41,477 nt of DNA from a virus, in the IMG/VR virus record IMGVR_UViG_3300028595_000025, positions 1-41,477 of that record, one strand, 5' to 3'. How positions within the stretch are numbered: position 1 is the first letter of the stretch; each line of letters begins with the position of its first letter. A program made the translations under genes and the position numbers. The notes beneath the pieces are model-generated. The model was not told the origin of the DNA and did not search any database. It worked only from the letters and a program-made list of their open reading frames with translations. This document shows, piece after piece, positions 20,098 to 27,887 of this stretch.

Positions 20098-20286
20098 TCA
20101 GCCAATCCTTTCCTCATTAGTTATGTAAAATCTAAAAGCGCCCACATCTTTTAAATCACGCCCCAACGGACTATTGCGGTATTTATTCTGTGCTTTTTCT
20201 ATCGCTTCTTGTCTGGATTCAGCCGCAAATTTCCCGGCAGAATAAGTGCCGCTAAAATTACTTGCCCCAACCGTGTAGACTTTCAT
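20098..20286 (-). CDS. Small basic early protein
   Basis: A 62-residue protein starting MKVYTVGASNFSGTYSAGKF; then SRQEAIEKAQNKYRNSPLGR and FRFYITNEE. It looks like a small alpha/beta fold in which a helix follows a strand. Start overlaps the previous stop. Unknown function. Confidence 0.6.
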   Translation of the reverse strand: MKVYTVGASNFSGTYSAGKFAAESRQEAIEKAQNKYRNSPLGRDLKDVGAFRFYITNEERIG

Positions 20287-20537
20287 ACAGCATCCTTTTG
20301 CGGCAAAGACAAAATACGGTTTTCTAAATCCATATGGATTTCAAATAGTATATCCTCTGACAAAATGTCAACAAGGTTTTGAAGCGGCCGTCCGACATCA
20401 GCCCTGGCCCCGGCATCGTATAACTCGAGGTCTGTAATCTCCACCTGCCCCTGGTCCACCACCTTGTATCGCCCAAAACAGGTAAACACAAAATCCCTTT
20501 CAGTCAACAATTCGTTTCCAAAACTACCATGGATCAT
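20283..20537 (-). CDS. Hypothetical early protein
   Basis: An 84-residue protein starting MIHGSFGNELLTERDFVFTC, acidic, with DQGQVEITDLELYDAGARAD and a helical C-terminal half. Overlaps both neighbours by ATGA. No family recognised. Confidence 0.65.
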   Translation of the reverse strand: MIHGSFGNELLTERDFVFTCFGRYKVVDQGQVEITDLELYDAGARADVGRPLQNLVDILSEDILFEIHMDLENRILSLPQKDAV

Positions 20538-20692
20538 TTTTTCGCCCCCTTCAATTTGTCCTCTAATTCCTCGATGCGCTCACACTGTTGATCAAACGCA
20601 TCAAGCAATTCGTAATAGTTGTGCTGGCATCTTTCCAGCTTTACCTTTAGCTCCCCGATCTGCATGTACAGCGTCCGTTTACTTTCCCCCAT
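20534..20692 (-). CDS. Short coiled-coil protein
   Basis: A 52-residue protein from ATG 20692 (MGESKRTLYMQIGELKVKLE), chosen because AGGGG precedes it; a longer frame to 20746 would run through the upstream membrane protein gene. Almost entirely coiled coil (DAFDQQCERIEELEDKLK). It overlaps the membrane protein gene by 14 bases. Confidence 0.6.
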   Translation of the reverse strand: MGESKRTLYMQIGELKVKLERCQHNYYELLDAFDQQCERIEELEDKLKGAKK

Positions 20693-20819
20693 TCTTACCC
20701 CTGCGGTTAAGCCGCCGCCATTTAACCGATGATAGCACAATTCCACCTACTATTGCAAGCACTATGTAAGCCAATATCCCGATAACGATTATTTTAATCC
20801 ACATCAAGATTAGGTCCAT
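20679..20819 (-). CDS. 46-residue single-span membrane protein
   Basis: ATG 20819 to TAA 20681-20679, GGGGAAG upstream. Residues 2-30 are hydrophobic (LILMWIKIIVIGILAYIVLA then VGGIVLSS), followed by a strongly basic tail (KWRRLNRRGKNGGK), so the C-terminus should be cytoplasmic. Unknown function; small early membrane proteins often target host envelope or exclude other phages. Confidence 0.65.
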   Translation of the reverse strand: MDLILMWIKIIVIGILAYIVLAIVGGIVLSSVKWRRLNRRGKNGGK

Positions 20820-20837
20820 AACTTCCCCAACCCCCGT

Positions 20838-20878
20838 AGAAAATGGCCGGAATGCGCGGAGGTAAACGCACCCCGGCC
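20838..20878 (-). terminator. Hairpin, weak terminator or attenuator
   Basis: Minus-strand stem GGCCGG/CCGGCC (20878-20873 with 20850-20845) with an inner TGCG/CGCA pair, followed by ATTTTCT. The U-run is short, so it probably attenuates rather than stops early transcription. Confidence 0.5.
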
Positions 20879-20885
20879 CAACATG

Positions 20886-21050
20886 TCAAATATTAAACGG
20901 TACGGCCTGGCTCAACAGGTCATACAAGCGGTCGCTCCGGTCCCCATGGTCATACAACCAGTTAAGTTTAATGACTTCCCCATCGGGATCGGTCTTTACC
21001 TTGCGCCTGACATCCCGCATCAATCGGGACCATTCCTTTTTATTGTGCAT
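20886..21050 (-). CDS. 54-residue basic early protein
   Basis: ATG 21050 to TGA 20888-20886 with AGGAG ten bases upstream. Starts MHNKKEWSRLMRDVRRKVKT and ends with a helical LYDLLSQAVPFNI. It overlaps the upstream gene's stop by 11 bases. Unknown function. Confidence 0.6.
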   Translation of the reverse strand: MHNKKEWSRLMRDVRRKVKTDPDGEVIKLNWLYDHGDRSDRLYDLLSQAVPFNI

Positions 21051-21213
21051 ACTTTCTCTCCTGTTCCTCAGCGCAAGCCTTGCAAATCCCGTGACTCACA
21101 GAGTCGGCGTGATAGTTATCTGTGTTAATGATTAAAGCGCCGATTTCTGCTTTACACCATGCACACTTTACCGTTATTTGCGGCCCATAATCACCTGTAT
21201 AAATTTCGTTCAT
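21040..21213 (-). CDS. 57-residue zinc-knuckle protein
   Basis: ATG 21213 to TAA 21042-21040 with GGGGGAG upstream. Begins MNEIYTGDYGPQITVKCAWC; CAWCKAE and CKACAEE give a four-cysteine zinc site separated by about 25 residues. Unknown function. Confidence 0.65.
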   Translation of the reverse strand: MNEIYTGDYGPQITVKCAWCKAEIGALIINTDNYHADSVSHGICKACAEEQERKYAQ

Positions 21214-21243
21214 ACACTCCCCCTATCGTTTAAAGCCCGTCGG

Positions 21244-21324
21244 CTATCTTTCAAACGATCCGAAAATTGCAAACAAAAAAACTGCTATTAAGCAAATCAA
21301 AATCAAAATATCTTTTTCGCTCAT
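21244..21324 (-). CDS. 26-residue membrane peptide
   Basis: ATG 21324 to TAG 21246-21244. MSEKDILILICLIAVFLFAI is followed by FGSFER; it reads as a charged start and one hydrophobic helix. It begins three bases after the upstream stop. The Shine-Dalgarno is poor; translation would rely on coupling. Confidence 0.45.
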   Translation of the reverse strand: MSEKDILILICLIAVFLFAIFGSFER

Positions 21325-21327
21325 GCT

Positions 21328-21537
21328 TTAAAAATCCCAGCTCATTTCTTTGATAACATCCCGGACAAACAGTTTAAAGCTGATTCCAAGCGCATCAAAT
21401 TCATCGCCCAACCCGTAAGACTTATTGCAGAGAATTTCTTCTACGCCTTGGGCGGTGGCGCTTGCGCTTTCAGTACGCATAATTGCTGCTGTTTCGATAA
21501 TTAGCTTATCTCTTTTTGTTTTTCGTTTATCGTTCAT
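21328..21537 (-). CDS. First early gene, small basic-acidic protein
   Basis: A 69-residue protein starting MNDKRKTKRDKLIIETAAIM, helical; then SYGLGDEFDALGISFKLFVR. It begins six bases after a perfect TATAAT box, with no Shine-Dalgarno, so it should be read from a leaderless mRNA. As the first gene expressed it is a candidate host takeover factor, but no family is recognised. Confidence 0.65.
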   Translation of the reverse strand: MNDKRKTKRDKLIIETAAIMRTESASATAQGVEEILCNKSYGLGDEFDALGISFKLFVRDVIKEMSWDF

Positions 21538-21543
21538 ACTACT

Positions 21544-21571
21544 ATTATAGCATATCCAGCGGAGAGCGCAA
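21544..21571 (-). promoter_or_regulatory. Strong early promoter with extended -10
   Basis: Minus strand TTGCGC (21571-21566), 16-nt spacer, TGC-TATAAT (-10 at 21549-21544). ATG 21537 follows by six bases. It is the only strong promoter seen at the start of early operon 1. Confidence 0.75.
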
Positions 21572-21639
21572 GGGGTAAAATGAAAAAAAGTGCAGAATTT
21601 GAGGTTTTTTTTCGAGAAGTAGTAAACGGGTGTGTAGTA

Positions 21640-21670
21640 AAAAGGTGGGAATGGGGCGGTTGCCCGCCCC
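21640..21670 (-). terminator. Terminator after the tail fibre genes
   Basis: Minus-strand 7-bp stem GGGGCGG-GCAA-CCGCCCC (21670-21653) with a GNRA tetraloop, followed after eight bases by TTTTT. The stem starts at the last base of the preceding TAG. The U-run is displaced, so efficiency is uncertain, but it sits exactly at the end of the late operon. Confidence 0.6.
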
Positions 21671-22014
21671 TATGTTATCATTTTTAGATTGTCCACACTG
21701 AAGATACAACTGCCGTGCAAAGGTAGGCTATCGCCATGGTCTGCCGAGTTGTACCGAGCGCGGACTGTCAGAATGCGTGAGTTGTCCAAGCTATCAGCCA
21801 CCGACAAATCGGCGCTTGACAGTACTATAGACTCTTGTGAAGTGGGTGAGGAAATGGCAACAGACGAGCGGCCGTTGACAATATTACCGTTAATATCGCC
21901 TAAATCCCAAACCGCCCAATTCGGCGCTATACCCGAGTCGTTTTCATCGCTGAATGACGCAATTATGATACCAGTGCCCTTTTCGGAAAAGGTAACATTT
22001 AATGGTGTAGGCAT
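21670..22014 (-). CDS. Terminal fibre-region protein
   Basis: A 114-residue beta-rich protein starting MPTPLNVTFSEKGTGIIIAS, likely a small immunoglobulin- or jelly-roll-like domain (LTVRARYNSADHGDSLPLHG near the end). It is the last gene of the late operon and overlaps the preceding one by a base. Probably a virion surface or fibre component, judged from position. Confidence 0.55.
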   Translation of the reverse strand: MPTPLNVTFSEKGTGIIIASFSDENDSGIAPNWAVWDLGDINGNIVNGRSSVAISSPTSQESIVLSSADLSVADSLDNSRILTVRARYNSADHGDSLPLHGSCIFSVDNLKMIT

Positions 22015-22514
22015 TACGCATCCGCAGCACTAAGGGTATAAGTCACCGAAAGAACATCGCCCGAATCAGCGGCCTTGTCACCACCGGTAAAAGCCCCGCC
22101 GGACATTAGAATACCCCCGGCTCCCAAGGTGGAATTCGAAGCCAAAAAAGCCCCGCCGATTGTTGAATTGTTGGCGCTGATCGTAAACTGCGCCTTGGTG
22201 GAATTGGTCAGCGTTTGGCTTGACCGGCTCTCTAACCAAATCTCACGGCTTGACTCATTATAAGCCGTGAACTCGGTCCACCCTGTATGCGAAGCCATGG
22301 TGTGCGAATCCTGAAAAGTTGGGCCAGTAGTAGCAACCAGTCCAATATACCAAGGCGACACTTGCGTATCACCACCGGTAAAAACCAAATCAAGTACATG
22401 ATTCAGCCCTTGGTCTACTACCATATTCGGGAAGGTGTCTGCCCATTTCTTTTCCCCATATTTATCGTGGCACTCGGCGACAAATATACCGCCAAGTTTT
22501 AAACCATCTTTCAT
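22014..22514 (-). CDS. Tail fibre/knob-like protein
   Basis: A 166-residue protein starting MKDGLKLGGIFVAECHDKYG. Segments VVDQGLNHVLDLVFTGG, SPWYIGLVATTGPTFQDSHT and AQFTISANNSTIGGAFLASN are typical of a small phage domain often found at fibre tips. Serine, threonine and glycine-rich, predicted all-beta. Follows a 276-residue repeat protein in the same operon. Confidence 0.65.
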   Translation of the reverse strand: MKDGLKLGGIFVAECHDKYGEKKWADTFPNMVVDQGLNHVLDLVFTGGDTQVSPWYIGLVATTGPTFQDSHTMASHTGWTEFTAYNESSREIWLESRSSQTLTNSTKAQFTISANNSTIGGAFLASNSTLGAGGILMSGGAFTGGDKAADSGDVLSVTYTLSAADA

Positions 22515-23345
22515 TTATGTTTCTCCTGTAAAATCTATATTCGGTTTTTTAGCTGTAAAGGTAATTGTAGCCGATTTACCCGAAAAAGTTATTGTAACAA
22601 TTCCCGTTGCCGGGGGTCTAAAGTCTGCTCTATCGTCTATTGTGAAACTGTCAAGTACAGTGGCCAGCGACGTCAACTGCTTTGTGATTGCGTCGCTTAG
22701 ACTTATTTGGTCCGTTGCTCGGCAATCTATCGTTAATGTGAAGTCGCCGCTATCATCTAAATTAAAACTATCGCTAACGGCGGCGACCGTTTCGAAGATT
22801 GCACTCGGTGTGTCGCTAAACTGTAGATTTTCAATTGTAATACCTGTTAGCGATCCCCCACTTGTGGCAGCGCCCGATAGGGTAAAACTGTCAGTAACCG
22901 AAACGATAACAAGGCCGCCCCAGTTTGTTTCATCGTCTAACTGAAATACGTCAACCACCGAAGCGACTAAAGAGGCTACGGCGCCGACATTTTCATCCAG
23001 CGTAAAGATGTCTGACAGACTTGTGATACCCTCATATTGTTTGGTATTAGAGTCTGCTAAATTAAGGGTTTCTATAACACCCGCGTTGAGCGCAGCCTGG
23101 TTTATCACCGATTCCGATAACGTAAAACTATCAGTAACGGAGACATCGAAACCAGATGCCGTGCCCTTTAATATGATGGGGGCGTTGCCGCCAAACAGTA
23201 CACCGCGTTTACCTCTGAAAAACGATACACCCTCGGTTGTCTGGACAATGTAATTACCCAAGCCCCCGGCTTCTGTACCGATACTGAAAACAATAAACGG
23301 GCTATAATACTTTGTTTGTTTGGGGCGGCCCCAGCGAACAATCAT
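22515..23345 (-). CDS. Fibre protein with repeated VTDSFTL-type strands
   Basis: A 276-residue protein starting MIVRWGRPKQTKYYSPFIVF. From about residue 70 it has seven or more degenerate repeats spaced about 20-30 residues: VTDSFTLSE, LSDIFTLDE, VVDVFQLDD, VTDSFTLSG, VSDSFNLDD, TDQISLSD and VLDSFTIDD. Such repeats form stacked beta-strands in adhesins and fibres. The C-terminal GIVTITFSGKSATITFTAKK closes it. Exact receptor role is unknown. Confidence 0.65.
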   Translation of the reverse strand: MIVRWGRPKQTKYYSPFIVFSIGTEAGGLGNYIVQTTEGVSFFRGKRGVLFGGNAPIILKGTASGFDVSVTDSFTLSESVINQAALNAGVIETLNLADSNTKQYEGITSLSDIFTLDENVGAVASLVASVVDVFQLDDETNWGGLVIVSVTDSFTLSGAATSGGSLTGITIENLQFSDTPSAIFETVAAVSDSFNLDDSGDFTLTIDCRATDQISLSDAITKQLTSLATVLDSFTIDDRADFRPPATGIVTITFSGKSATITFTAKKPNIDFTGET

Positions 23346-24578
23346 TTAGCTTGTTTTAAAGAATGCAAAAGAATCTTCTGCCCCACTCGCGGTAAACCTG
23401 AAAATAACCGTGTCGGCGTTCATGTCCGCAGCCGCAGCGTCAAGCTGGTAAATACCGTTTGCTATTTCTGCCACAGAACCGGAGATGGCGCCAAATGCCC
23501 CACCATCCTGTGAAACGGTAGCAGTTACGGTTAAGCCGGTCAAAAGGTCATCATTAGAATCTACCATCGGGAAACAGAAATTAGAAAAAGCAGCATTCTT
23601 TATCACGCCCTTTGCCGCACCATAGGCGGTGAGTGCATCTGCCACTTCGCTTTGCACCTCGTTATCCCATGAGGCATTCCAAGGTACTGCGGTCAGACCT
23701 GCGCCGGCGGCGCCGATTTCCGCGGTGTCAACCAAGATGCTATCAACAATCCCGTCAATGGTATCAATCTTGCCATCAAGCGTAGTACCTGTATCAGTCA
23801 AGATACTATCAACGTTCGCATCGATAACGTCAATTTTGCTGTCAAGCGTAGTGCCGGTGTCAACTAATATATCGTCAACAATCCCGTCAATCGTTGCAAG
23901 GGTAGCGGGCAGCGTAGTACCCGTGTCGGTCAGAATGCTGTCAACATTACCATCAACAGTGTCAACCTTGCCCTCAATAGTAGAAAGTGTAGAGGGAAGT
24001 GTAGTTCCGGTATCAACTAAAATGTCATCAACTATACCGTCGATAGTTGTTAAGGTAGCGGGTAATGTAGTGCCGGTGTCAGTCAAGATACTATCGACAT
24101 TACCGTCAATAGTGTCAACCTTGCCGTCAATAGTAGACAGCGTTGACGGCAGCGTGGTTCCGGTATCGGTCAGAATTGCGTTAATGTCCGCACCGTTATC
24201 ATTAGCAGTCTGTGAGGTTCCGGCAACGTTGGTGACGTTAACATCCAACTGGTCAGTAGAGCATAGCGTGTCCCACACGTTAGCAGTGACTACCATGCAC
24301 GTTTCCCAAACCGGAAGGGCGCCCGATTCATGCACCATTACCTTTAAAACACCCAACGTGTTAGTATCGGTTGTATCGAGCGCACAAGTGTAATACCCCA
24401 GCTCGTCATGCACACAAGCATCAGCGTTGTTTTTCTGAGCCATGTTACCGCCATTTTTTGAAAGACGGACATCGGCCTGCGATATTGTCAAGCCCGTTTC
24501 AGCGGTCTTACCGTCGTCCTCGTCTACAAACGGCCCTATTAATAAAGTGACCGCTGTACTTTGTTTTACAAAAACCAT
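23346..24578 (-). CDS. Trimeric fibre protein with DTGTTLP repeats
   Basis: A 410-residue protein starting MVFVKQSTAVTLLIGPFVDE. The N-terminal 130 residues form a globular, virion-attachment-like domain (TLGVLKVMVHESGALPVW). Residues about 130-290 are tandem repeats of SILTDTGTTLPATLTTIDG and KVDTIDGNVD type, heptad-like, likely a trimeric coiled stalk. A C-terminal domain (VSQDGGAFGAISGSVAEIAN) follows. I recall this repeat class from many environmental siphoviruses. It heads the final fibre set. Confidence 0.7.
   Translation of the reverse strand: MVFVKQSTAVTLLIGPFVDEDDGKTAETGLTISQADVRLSKNGGNMAQKNNADACVHDELGYYTCALDTTDTNTLGVLKVMVHESGALPVWETCMVVTANVWDTLCSTDQLDVNVTNVAGTSQTANDNGADINAILTDTGTTLPSTLSTIDGKVDTIDGNVDSILTDTGTTLPATLTTIDGIVDDILVDTGTTLPSTLSTIEGKVDTVDGNVDSILTDTGTTLPATLATIDGIVDDILVDTGTTLDSKIDVIDANVDSILTDTGTTLDGKIDTIDGIVDSILVDTAEIGAAGAGLTAVPWNASWDNEVQSEVADALTAYGAAKGVIKNAAFSNFCFPMVDSNDDLLTGLTVTATVSQDGGAFGAISGSVAEIANGIYQLDAAAADMNADTVIFRFTASGAEDSFAFFKTS
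23735..24190. repeat. Tandem repeats coding the fibre stalk
   Basis: Related units of about 45-85 bases encoding TDTGTTLP and IDGKVDTIDG blocks recur at least six times. The plus-strand 254-codon open frame over this region is only their shadow. Confidence 0.75.
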
Positions 24579-24588
24579 TGATTTATCC

Positions 24589-25992
24589 TCAAAACATGAC
24601 GGCCATTTGGCCGACCGCCTTTATTTCATATTCGTATGCGCCTATATCCCAACTATCCCCCTGGGGCCGATCTATTCCTGCGTAGTCATCTGCAAAAGAA
24701 CTAAGCGTATACCCAACATCTATCAGTGCTGAACCCGAAGATAGTGAAAAATCACCACCCGATGCGTCAACAAAAGCTCCGGCTGTTAACCCGCTCACAT
24801 TATCTGTTGCAGACCCAGCCCAGCTCCCGTTATGGGCATTATTACTCTGGGTCATAGTCCCGTTGGCAGTATTCTGCGCCCCACCTGAATTGTTATCAAG
24901 CAAGGCGTTGTTCTGTACAGTAACCGTGTTGCCCGAGTCTACCCGTATTCCCTCATCCCCGCAGTTGTATATCGTGTTGTTCAAAATGGTTATACTTGTA
25001 GCAGAACCAGAATAAACAACAATCCCCTCGCCGTTTATGGTATCAATAATATTATTTCTAATCTCGACACCCTCGGAATCCCCCCAGCTATTGCTCAGAG
25101 ATATCCCCTCATCGGAGTTGGTGCAATCGTGGATATAGTTTTTTTCAATTACAGCGCTCTGGTTTCCCTCGGCATGGACTCCCTGCATCACAATAGGGCG
25201 GCATCCTGCGGTATTAATGTTTAATATCTCATTTCCGCTTATGGTTATGCCGACAATTCCACCCTTAATATCTATCCCATCTGGCTGGCCGCCAAGCGCC
25301 CCGGACCCGTCAATTGTATTTCCAGTGATTGTTATGTTGGTATGAGAGGGGTAGCCATCTCCACTATCAGGATAGCCAGAACCACCGCCCCCTACATATA
25401 TGAGCTCACCATAACTATCGTGTATATTATTGTTTAAAATATTGATGTTATCACAAGCGGGAGTATACGCTGAACTACCCTCATGACCTGAATCAGCCGT
25501 AGGAACTACATAAACTAATGGCCCGTCGCTAACGCTCCCCCCATGCGAAATATCGCAATCCTCAATAGTCCAATTATCACCGGCAATAGCAACAGCTTTA
25601 CCGCTTGTTGGTTTTACAATATTGAAGCCCCTTACAGTTACATCATTATATTTTGTATGAGAACTGTTCTGCGCCAGCACATCTTCGATAATACACATCG
25701 AACTACCAGAATATGCCGCCCAGGAGGGTGTTGAGTCGTTGGTATTATAATAACTGTACCCATCAAGGGTGAGGGTGTAGCCGGGGTCAGCCGTTTTGTT
25801 TCCTTCAATATCTATCCCGGCCCCATAATCTTCATCGGTATCACTACCCGCTTCCCGTGCAGAAAAATATACAGTAACATCTTCCGATGCCAAAGACGAA
25901 TTGATAGTAGCCCAATTCAACACGGACCACGGCTCGCTCTGTGTGCCGCTCTTGGTCCCCGTCCAATCGGGGTCTACATAATAAGTTGCCAC
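24589..25992 (-). CDS. Right-handed beta-helix protein, putative depolymerase
   Basis: A 467-residue protein. GTG 25992 is chosen: it shares its G with the preceding TAG, has GAGG upstream and gives VATYYVDPDWTGTKSGTQSE, the standard opening of phage beta-helix proteins; an ATG at 26073 would overlap the previous gene by 82 bases. Repeats of NITITGNTID, GITISGNEIL, VEIRNNIID and ITILNNTIYN type mark successive coils of a pectate-lyase-like helix. It is likely a capsule or glycan depolymerase or a receptor-binding spike; no catalytic residues can be assigned. Confidence 0.75.
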   Translation of the reverse strand: MATYYVDPDWTGTKSGTQSEPWSVLNWATINSSLASEDVTVYFSAREAGSDTDEDYGAGIDIEGNKTADPGYTLTLDGYSYYNTNDSTPSWAAYSGSSMCIIEDVLAQNSSHTKYNDVTVRGFNIVKPTSGKAVAIAGDNWTIEDCDISHGGSVSDGPLVYVVPTADSGHEGSSAYTPACDNINILNNNIHDSYGELIYVGGGGSGYPDSGDGYPSHTNITITGNTIDGSGALGGQPDGIDIKGGIVGITISGNEILNINTAGCRPIVMQGVHAEGNQSAVIEKNYIHDCTNSDEGISLSNSWGDSEGVEIRNNIIDTINGEGIVVYSGSATSITILNNTIYNCGDEGIRVDSGNTVTVQNNALLDNNSGGAQNTANGTMTQSNNAHNGSWAGSATDNVSGLTAGAFVDASGGDFSLSSGSALIDVGYTLSSFADDYAGIDRPQGDSWDIGAYEYEIKAVGQMAVMF

Positions 25993-26723
25993 TATGCCCT
26001 CAATCTCCGGTAATGGTTCTGCATAACGGGTACGGATACACCGCCACCCGCTTCCGAATACGCCCCAACCCAATCGCTGGCACTGGCTTTGATGTCATCA
26101 AAATACATATAGGCCCCGTTTGCAGGCTCTTGACCACGCTCCGAGTAGTTGCCCACATATAGCGCCTCTGGTGCCAAAGCAGACGTCGATAGACCTGTAT
26201 CTGCCCCACCAAACAAGGTGTCCCCATCACACCGACACTCAACAATCCCGTCGCTACCAGTACCAGCAACAAACTTTATTTCCAAATAATGCCAAGCGTC
26301 GGTTGAAAAATTAGTAACACTATCAGTTTCTTCGTCTACCCCGGATACTTCTGATATTTTATGCCATCGAGCCATAGAGGTCGTGCCGTGGCAATATGCG
26401 CTTAGCACGATAATGTCAGTTGTGCCGTCAAATAGATAAAATAGGACACAGGTTTCGTAGGTGCCCCCCATTTCAAAAGCAGAAGGAATATAGACATATC
26501 CTCTCACATAGATCGTAGAGGGATCGCTTAGGTTGACAACTCCGTAACAGTTTCTATTTGTTCCATCGTATGACGCTTTATACCCATAACTCCCGTTATT
26601 CTTAGCCGTGGCGTCTATCGCAAAAGTACAACTCCCGTCATTTGTTATAGAATCAAACTCCCACGGCGTTGAACCCGCGTCCTCTCCATCTATAAGGAAT
26701 AGTCCATCATCAGCTTCAGCCAT
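25992..26723 (-). CDS. Jelly-roll (LamG/polysaccharide-lyase-like) protein
   Basis: A 243-residue beta-rich protein starting MAEADDGLFLIDGEDAGSTP. Strands GYKASYDGTNRNCYGVVNLS, IYVRGYVYIPSAFEMGGTYE, DAWHYLEIKFVAGTGSDGIV and YMYFDDIKASASDW follow the concanavalin-like pattern of glycan-binding domains. It directly precedes the beta-helix gene and they are translationally coupled, so they may form one receptor-binding or depolymerase unit. Confidence 0.65.
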   Translation of the reverse strand: MAEADDGLFLIDGEDAGSTPWEFDSITNDGSCTFAIDATAKNNGSYGYKASYDGTNRNCYGVVNLSDPSTIYVRGYVYIPSAFEMGGTYETCVLFYLFDGTTDIIVLSAYCHGTTSMARWHKISEVSGVDEETDSVTNFSTDAWHYLEIKFVAGTGSDGIVECRCDGDTLFGGADTGLSTSALAPEALYVGNYSERGQEPANGAYMYFDDIKASASDWVGAYSEAGGGVSVPVMQNHYRRLRA

Positions 26724-27006
26724 TAGTGATTACCTTTTTCATTTTTTCATTCCTGTCAAACGGGTTTTGCCCAAAAACTCCCACGATCTTTTTGTCTAAT
26801 GAAACGAATATGCCAAAATAGTAGTCCAACCAAATACACACCACGACGGTTTCGTCCCGGAACACTCCGGCAGACACAATATCCGGCGGCCCGTATTCAT
26901 CCATAAGCGGACCGATAGCGACATCAAAATCAACATATTCGTCCGTTACCGTGACACATGCAGCCAAGGTTAAAATCAAGGCGATAACTAAATATTTCGT
27001 CTGAAT
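26716..27006 (-). CDS. Small lipoprotein, start codon uncertain
   Basis: Lipobox LTLAAC marks the cleavage and lipidation cysteine. The first conventional start, TTG 26979, leaves only seven residues before the Cys and no positive charge. The frame is open back to 27009; a rare ATT start at 27006 would give IQTKYLVIALILTLAAC, an ideal lipoprotein signal, with AAGG just upstream. Mature protein about 80 residues (DEYGPPDIVSAGVF, FGIFVSLDKKIVGVF). It follows the putative endolysin, so an outer-membrane spanin-like role is possible; other options are a surface exclusion protein. Stop at 26718-26716. Confidence 0.55.
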   Translation of the reverse strand: MQTKYLVIALILTLAACVTVTDEYVDFDVAIGPLMDEYGPPDIVSAGVFRDETVVVCIWLDYYFGIFVSLDKKIVGVFGQNPFDRNEKMKKVITNG

Positions 27007-27413
27007 ATCCTTTTATCTATCAACATGCCCTCGGATACCGCACGGCTCACACCATACGGATCATAGGTGACATGACTAAACCCGTCGCCGGCTACAAAAT
27101 GATTCCATGTCCCGTGATTTAAAGACACTGAATATTTGAGCACTTCAAACTCGTTTGGGCTACAGAAATAATATCTACTTTCTTTCCTGGTCGTAACCGG
27201 TAGCCCGAAAAACCCTAATATAGAATCAGGGTTCTTTATATAGCAGTCTTTGTGCATCCAGCCCTTACCGACAAACTCAATATACAACTGTCTGATTATA
27301 TCGGTATCAAGCTCAACCCGTTTTAATCTGTTGGCATGCCATAACAAGTCCATGAAATAACAACCAAAGCGCCGTATTTCAGACCTAAGCCTACTATCGT
27401 TTTGTAGAATCAA
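26988..27413 (-). CDS. Putative cysteine-peptidase endolysin (DUF261-like)
   Basis: A 141-residue protein starting MILQNDSRLRSEIRRFGCYF. The GCYFMDLLWHANR helix with Cys, the NHGTWNHFVAGDG segment with His, and VTYDPYGVSRAV with Asp are arranged as in papain-fold (C39/NlpC-like) peptidases. It resembles proteins I recall as DUF261. Placed between a membrane protein and a lipoprotein, it is the best candidate for the cell-wall hydrolase. No other lysin fold is visible in the window. The catalytic assignment is inferred, not proven. Confidence 0.5.
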   Translation of the reverse strand: MILQNDSRLRSEIRRFGCYFMDLLWHANRLKRVELDTDIIRQLYIEFVGKGWMHKDCYIKNPDSILGFFGLPVTTRKESRYYFCSPNEFEVLKYSVSLNHGTWNHFVAGDGFSHVTYDPYGVSRAVSEGMLIDKRIFRRNI

Positions 27414-27667
27414 TGTCCGTTCTTTATCAACCGGTAGACTTCATCTAACCGTTCTTTGATATACTCTAACTTTTCACTTGTTTTTGCTTGCTCTATATCC
27501 AATTGTCTTTGGTCATTTTCCAATGCCATGATATGTTCTTTGTTCCGTTTGGCCTGAGCAAATGCTACCGTAGTGGATAGCGCCCATGAACCAGAGGCAA
27601 CCGCAAGTAGTGCGGTTATAAATAAAGCAAGCGGAATACTTAACTGTTTTTTATTATTATCTGACAT
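27410..27667 (-). CDS. Holin-like protein: one membrane span plus coiled coil
   Basis: An 85-residue protein starting MSDNNKKQLSIPLALFITAL. Residues about 11-36 are hydrophobic, the rest a coiled coil (RNKEHIMALENDQRQLDIEQ and EKLEYIKERLDEVYRL). This is the XhlA-like architecture seen beside phage lysins, though with the membrane segment at the N-terminus. ATGA overlaps the putative endolysin. Confidence 0.6.
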   Translation of the reverse strand: MSDNNKKQLSIPLALFITALLAVASGSWALSTTVAFAQAKRNKEHIMALENDQRQLDIEQAKTSEKLEYIKERLDEVYRLIKNGH

Positions 27668-27887
27668 TCCTTGACTCTAATGCGGATAACCGCGTCTTTA
27701 TTTCCTCTATTTCCTCGATTGCTGTTTTGGGCGGCACATAATCCCGCCCACCAGGCATAATGTTTTTAATACGGTCCGGTATTTCATGGACAATCGTAAA
27801 CCCGGCCTTTAGTTTTTCCTCGTCAACCTTTCGGCCCGCCGGGGAAAACTCAAAGCCGTCTGCGTTTTCTTTTAAATAGTATTTCAT
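27657..27887 (-). CDS. Small protein upstream of lysis genes
   Basis: A 76-residue protein starting MKYYLKENADGFEFSPAGRK; ends with a helix IEEIEEIKTRLSALESRNVR. Overlaps the fibre gene upstream by ATGA and the holin-like gene by 11 bases. Unknown function; may be a tail-tip accessory. Confidence 0.6.
   Translation of the reverse strand: MKYYLKENADGFEFSPAGRKVDEEKLKAGFTIVHEIPDRIKNIMPGGRDYVPPKTAIEEIEEIKTRLSALESRNVR

Noticed and set aside
23629-24393. Plus-strand 254-codon open frame
   Set aside because: It mirrors the DTGTTLP repeat region of the fibre gene and has no ribosome site or neighbours on that strand.
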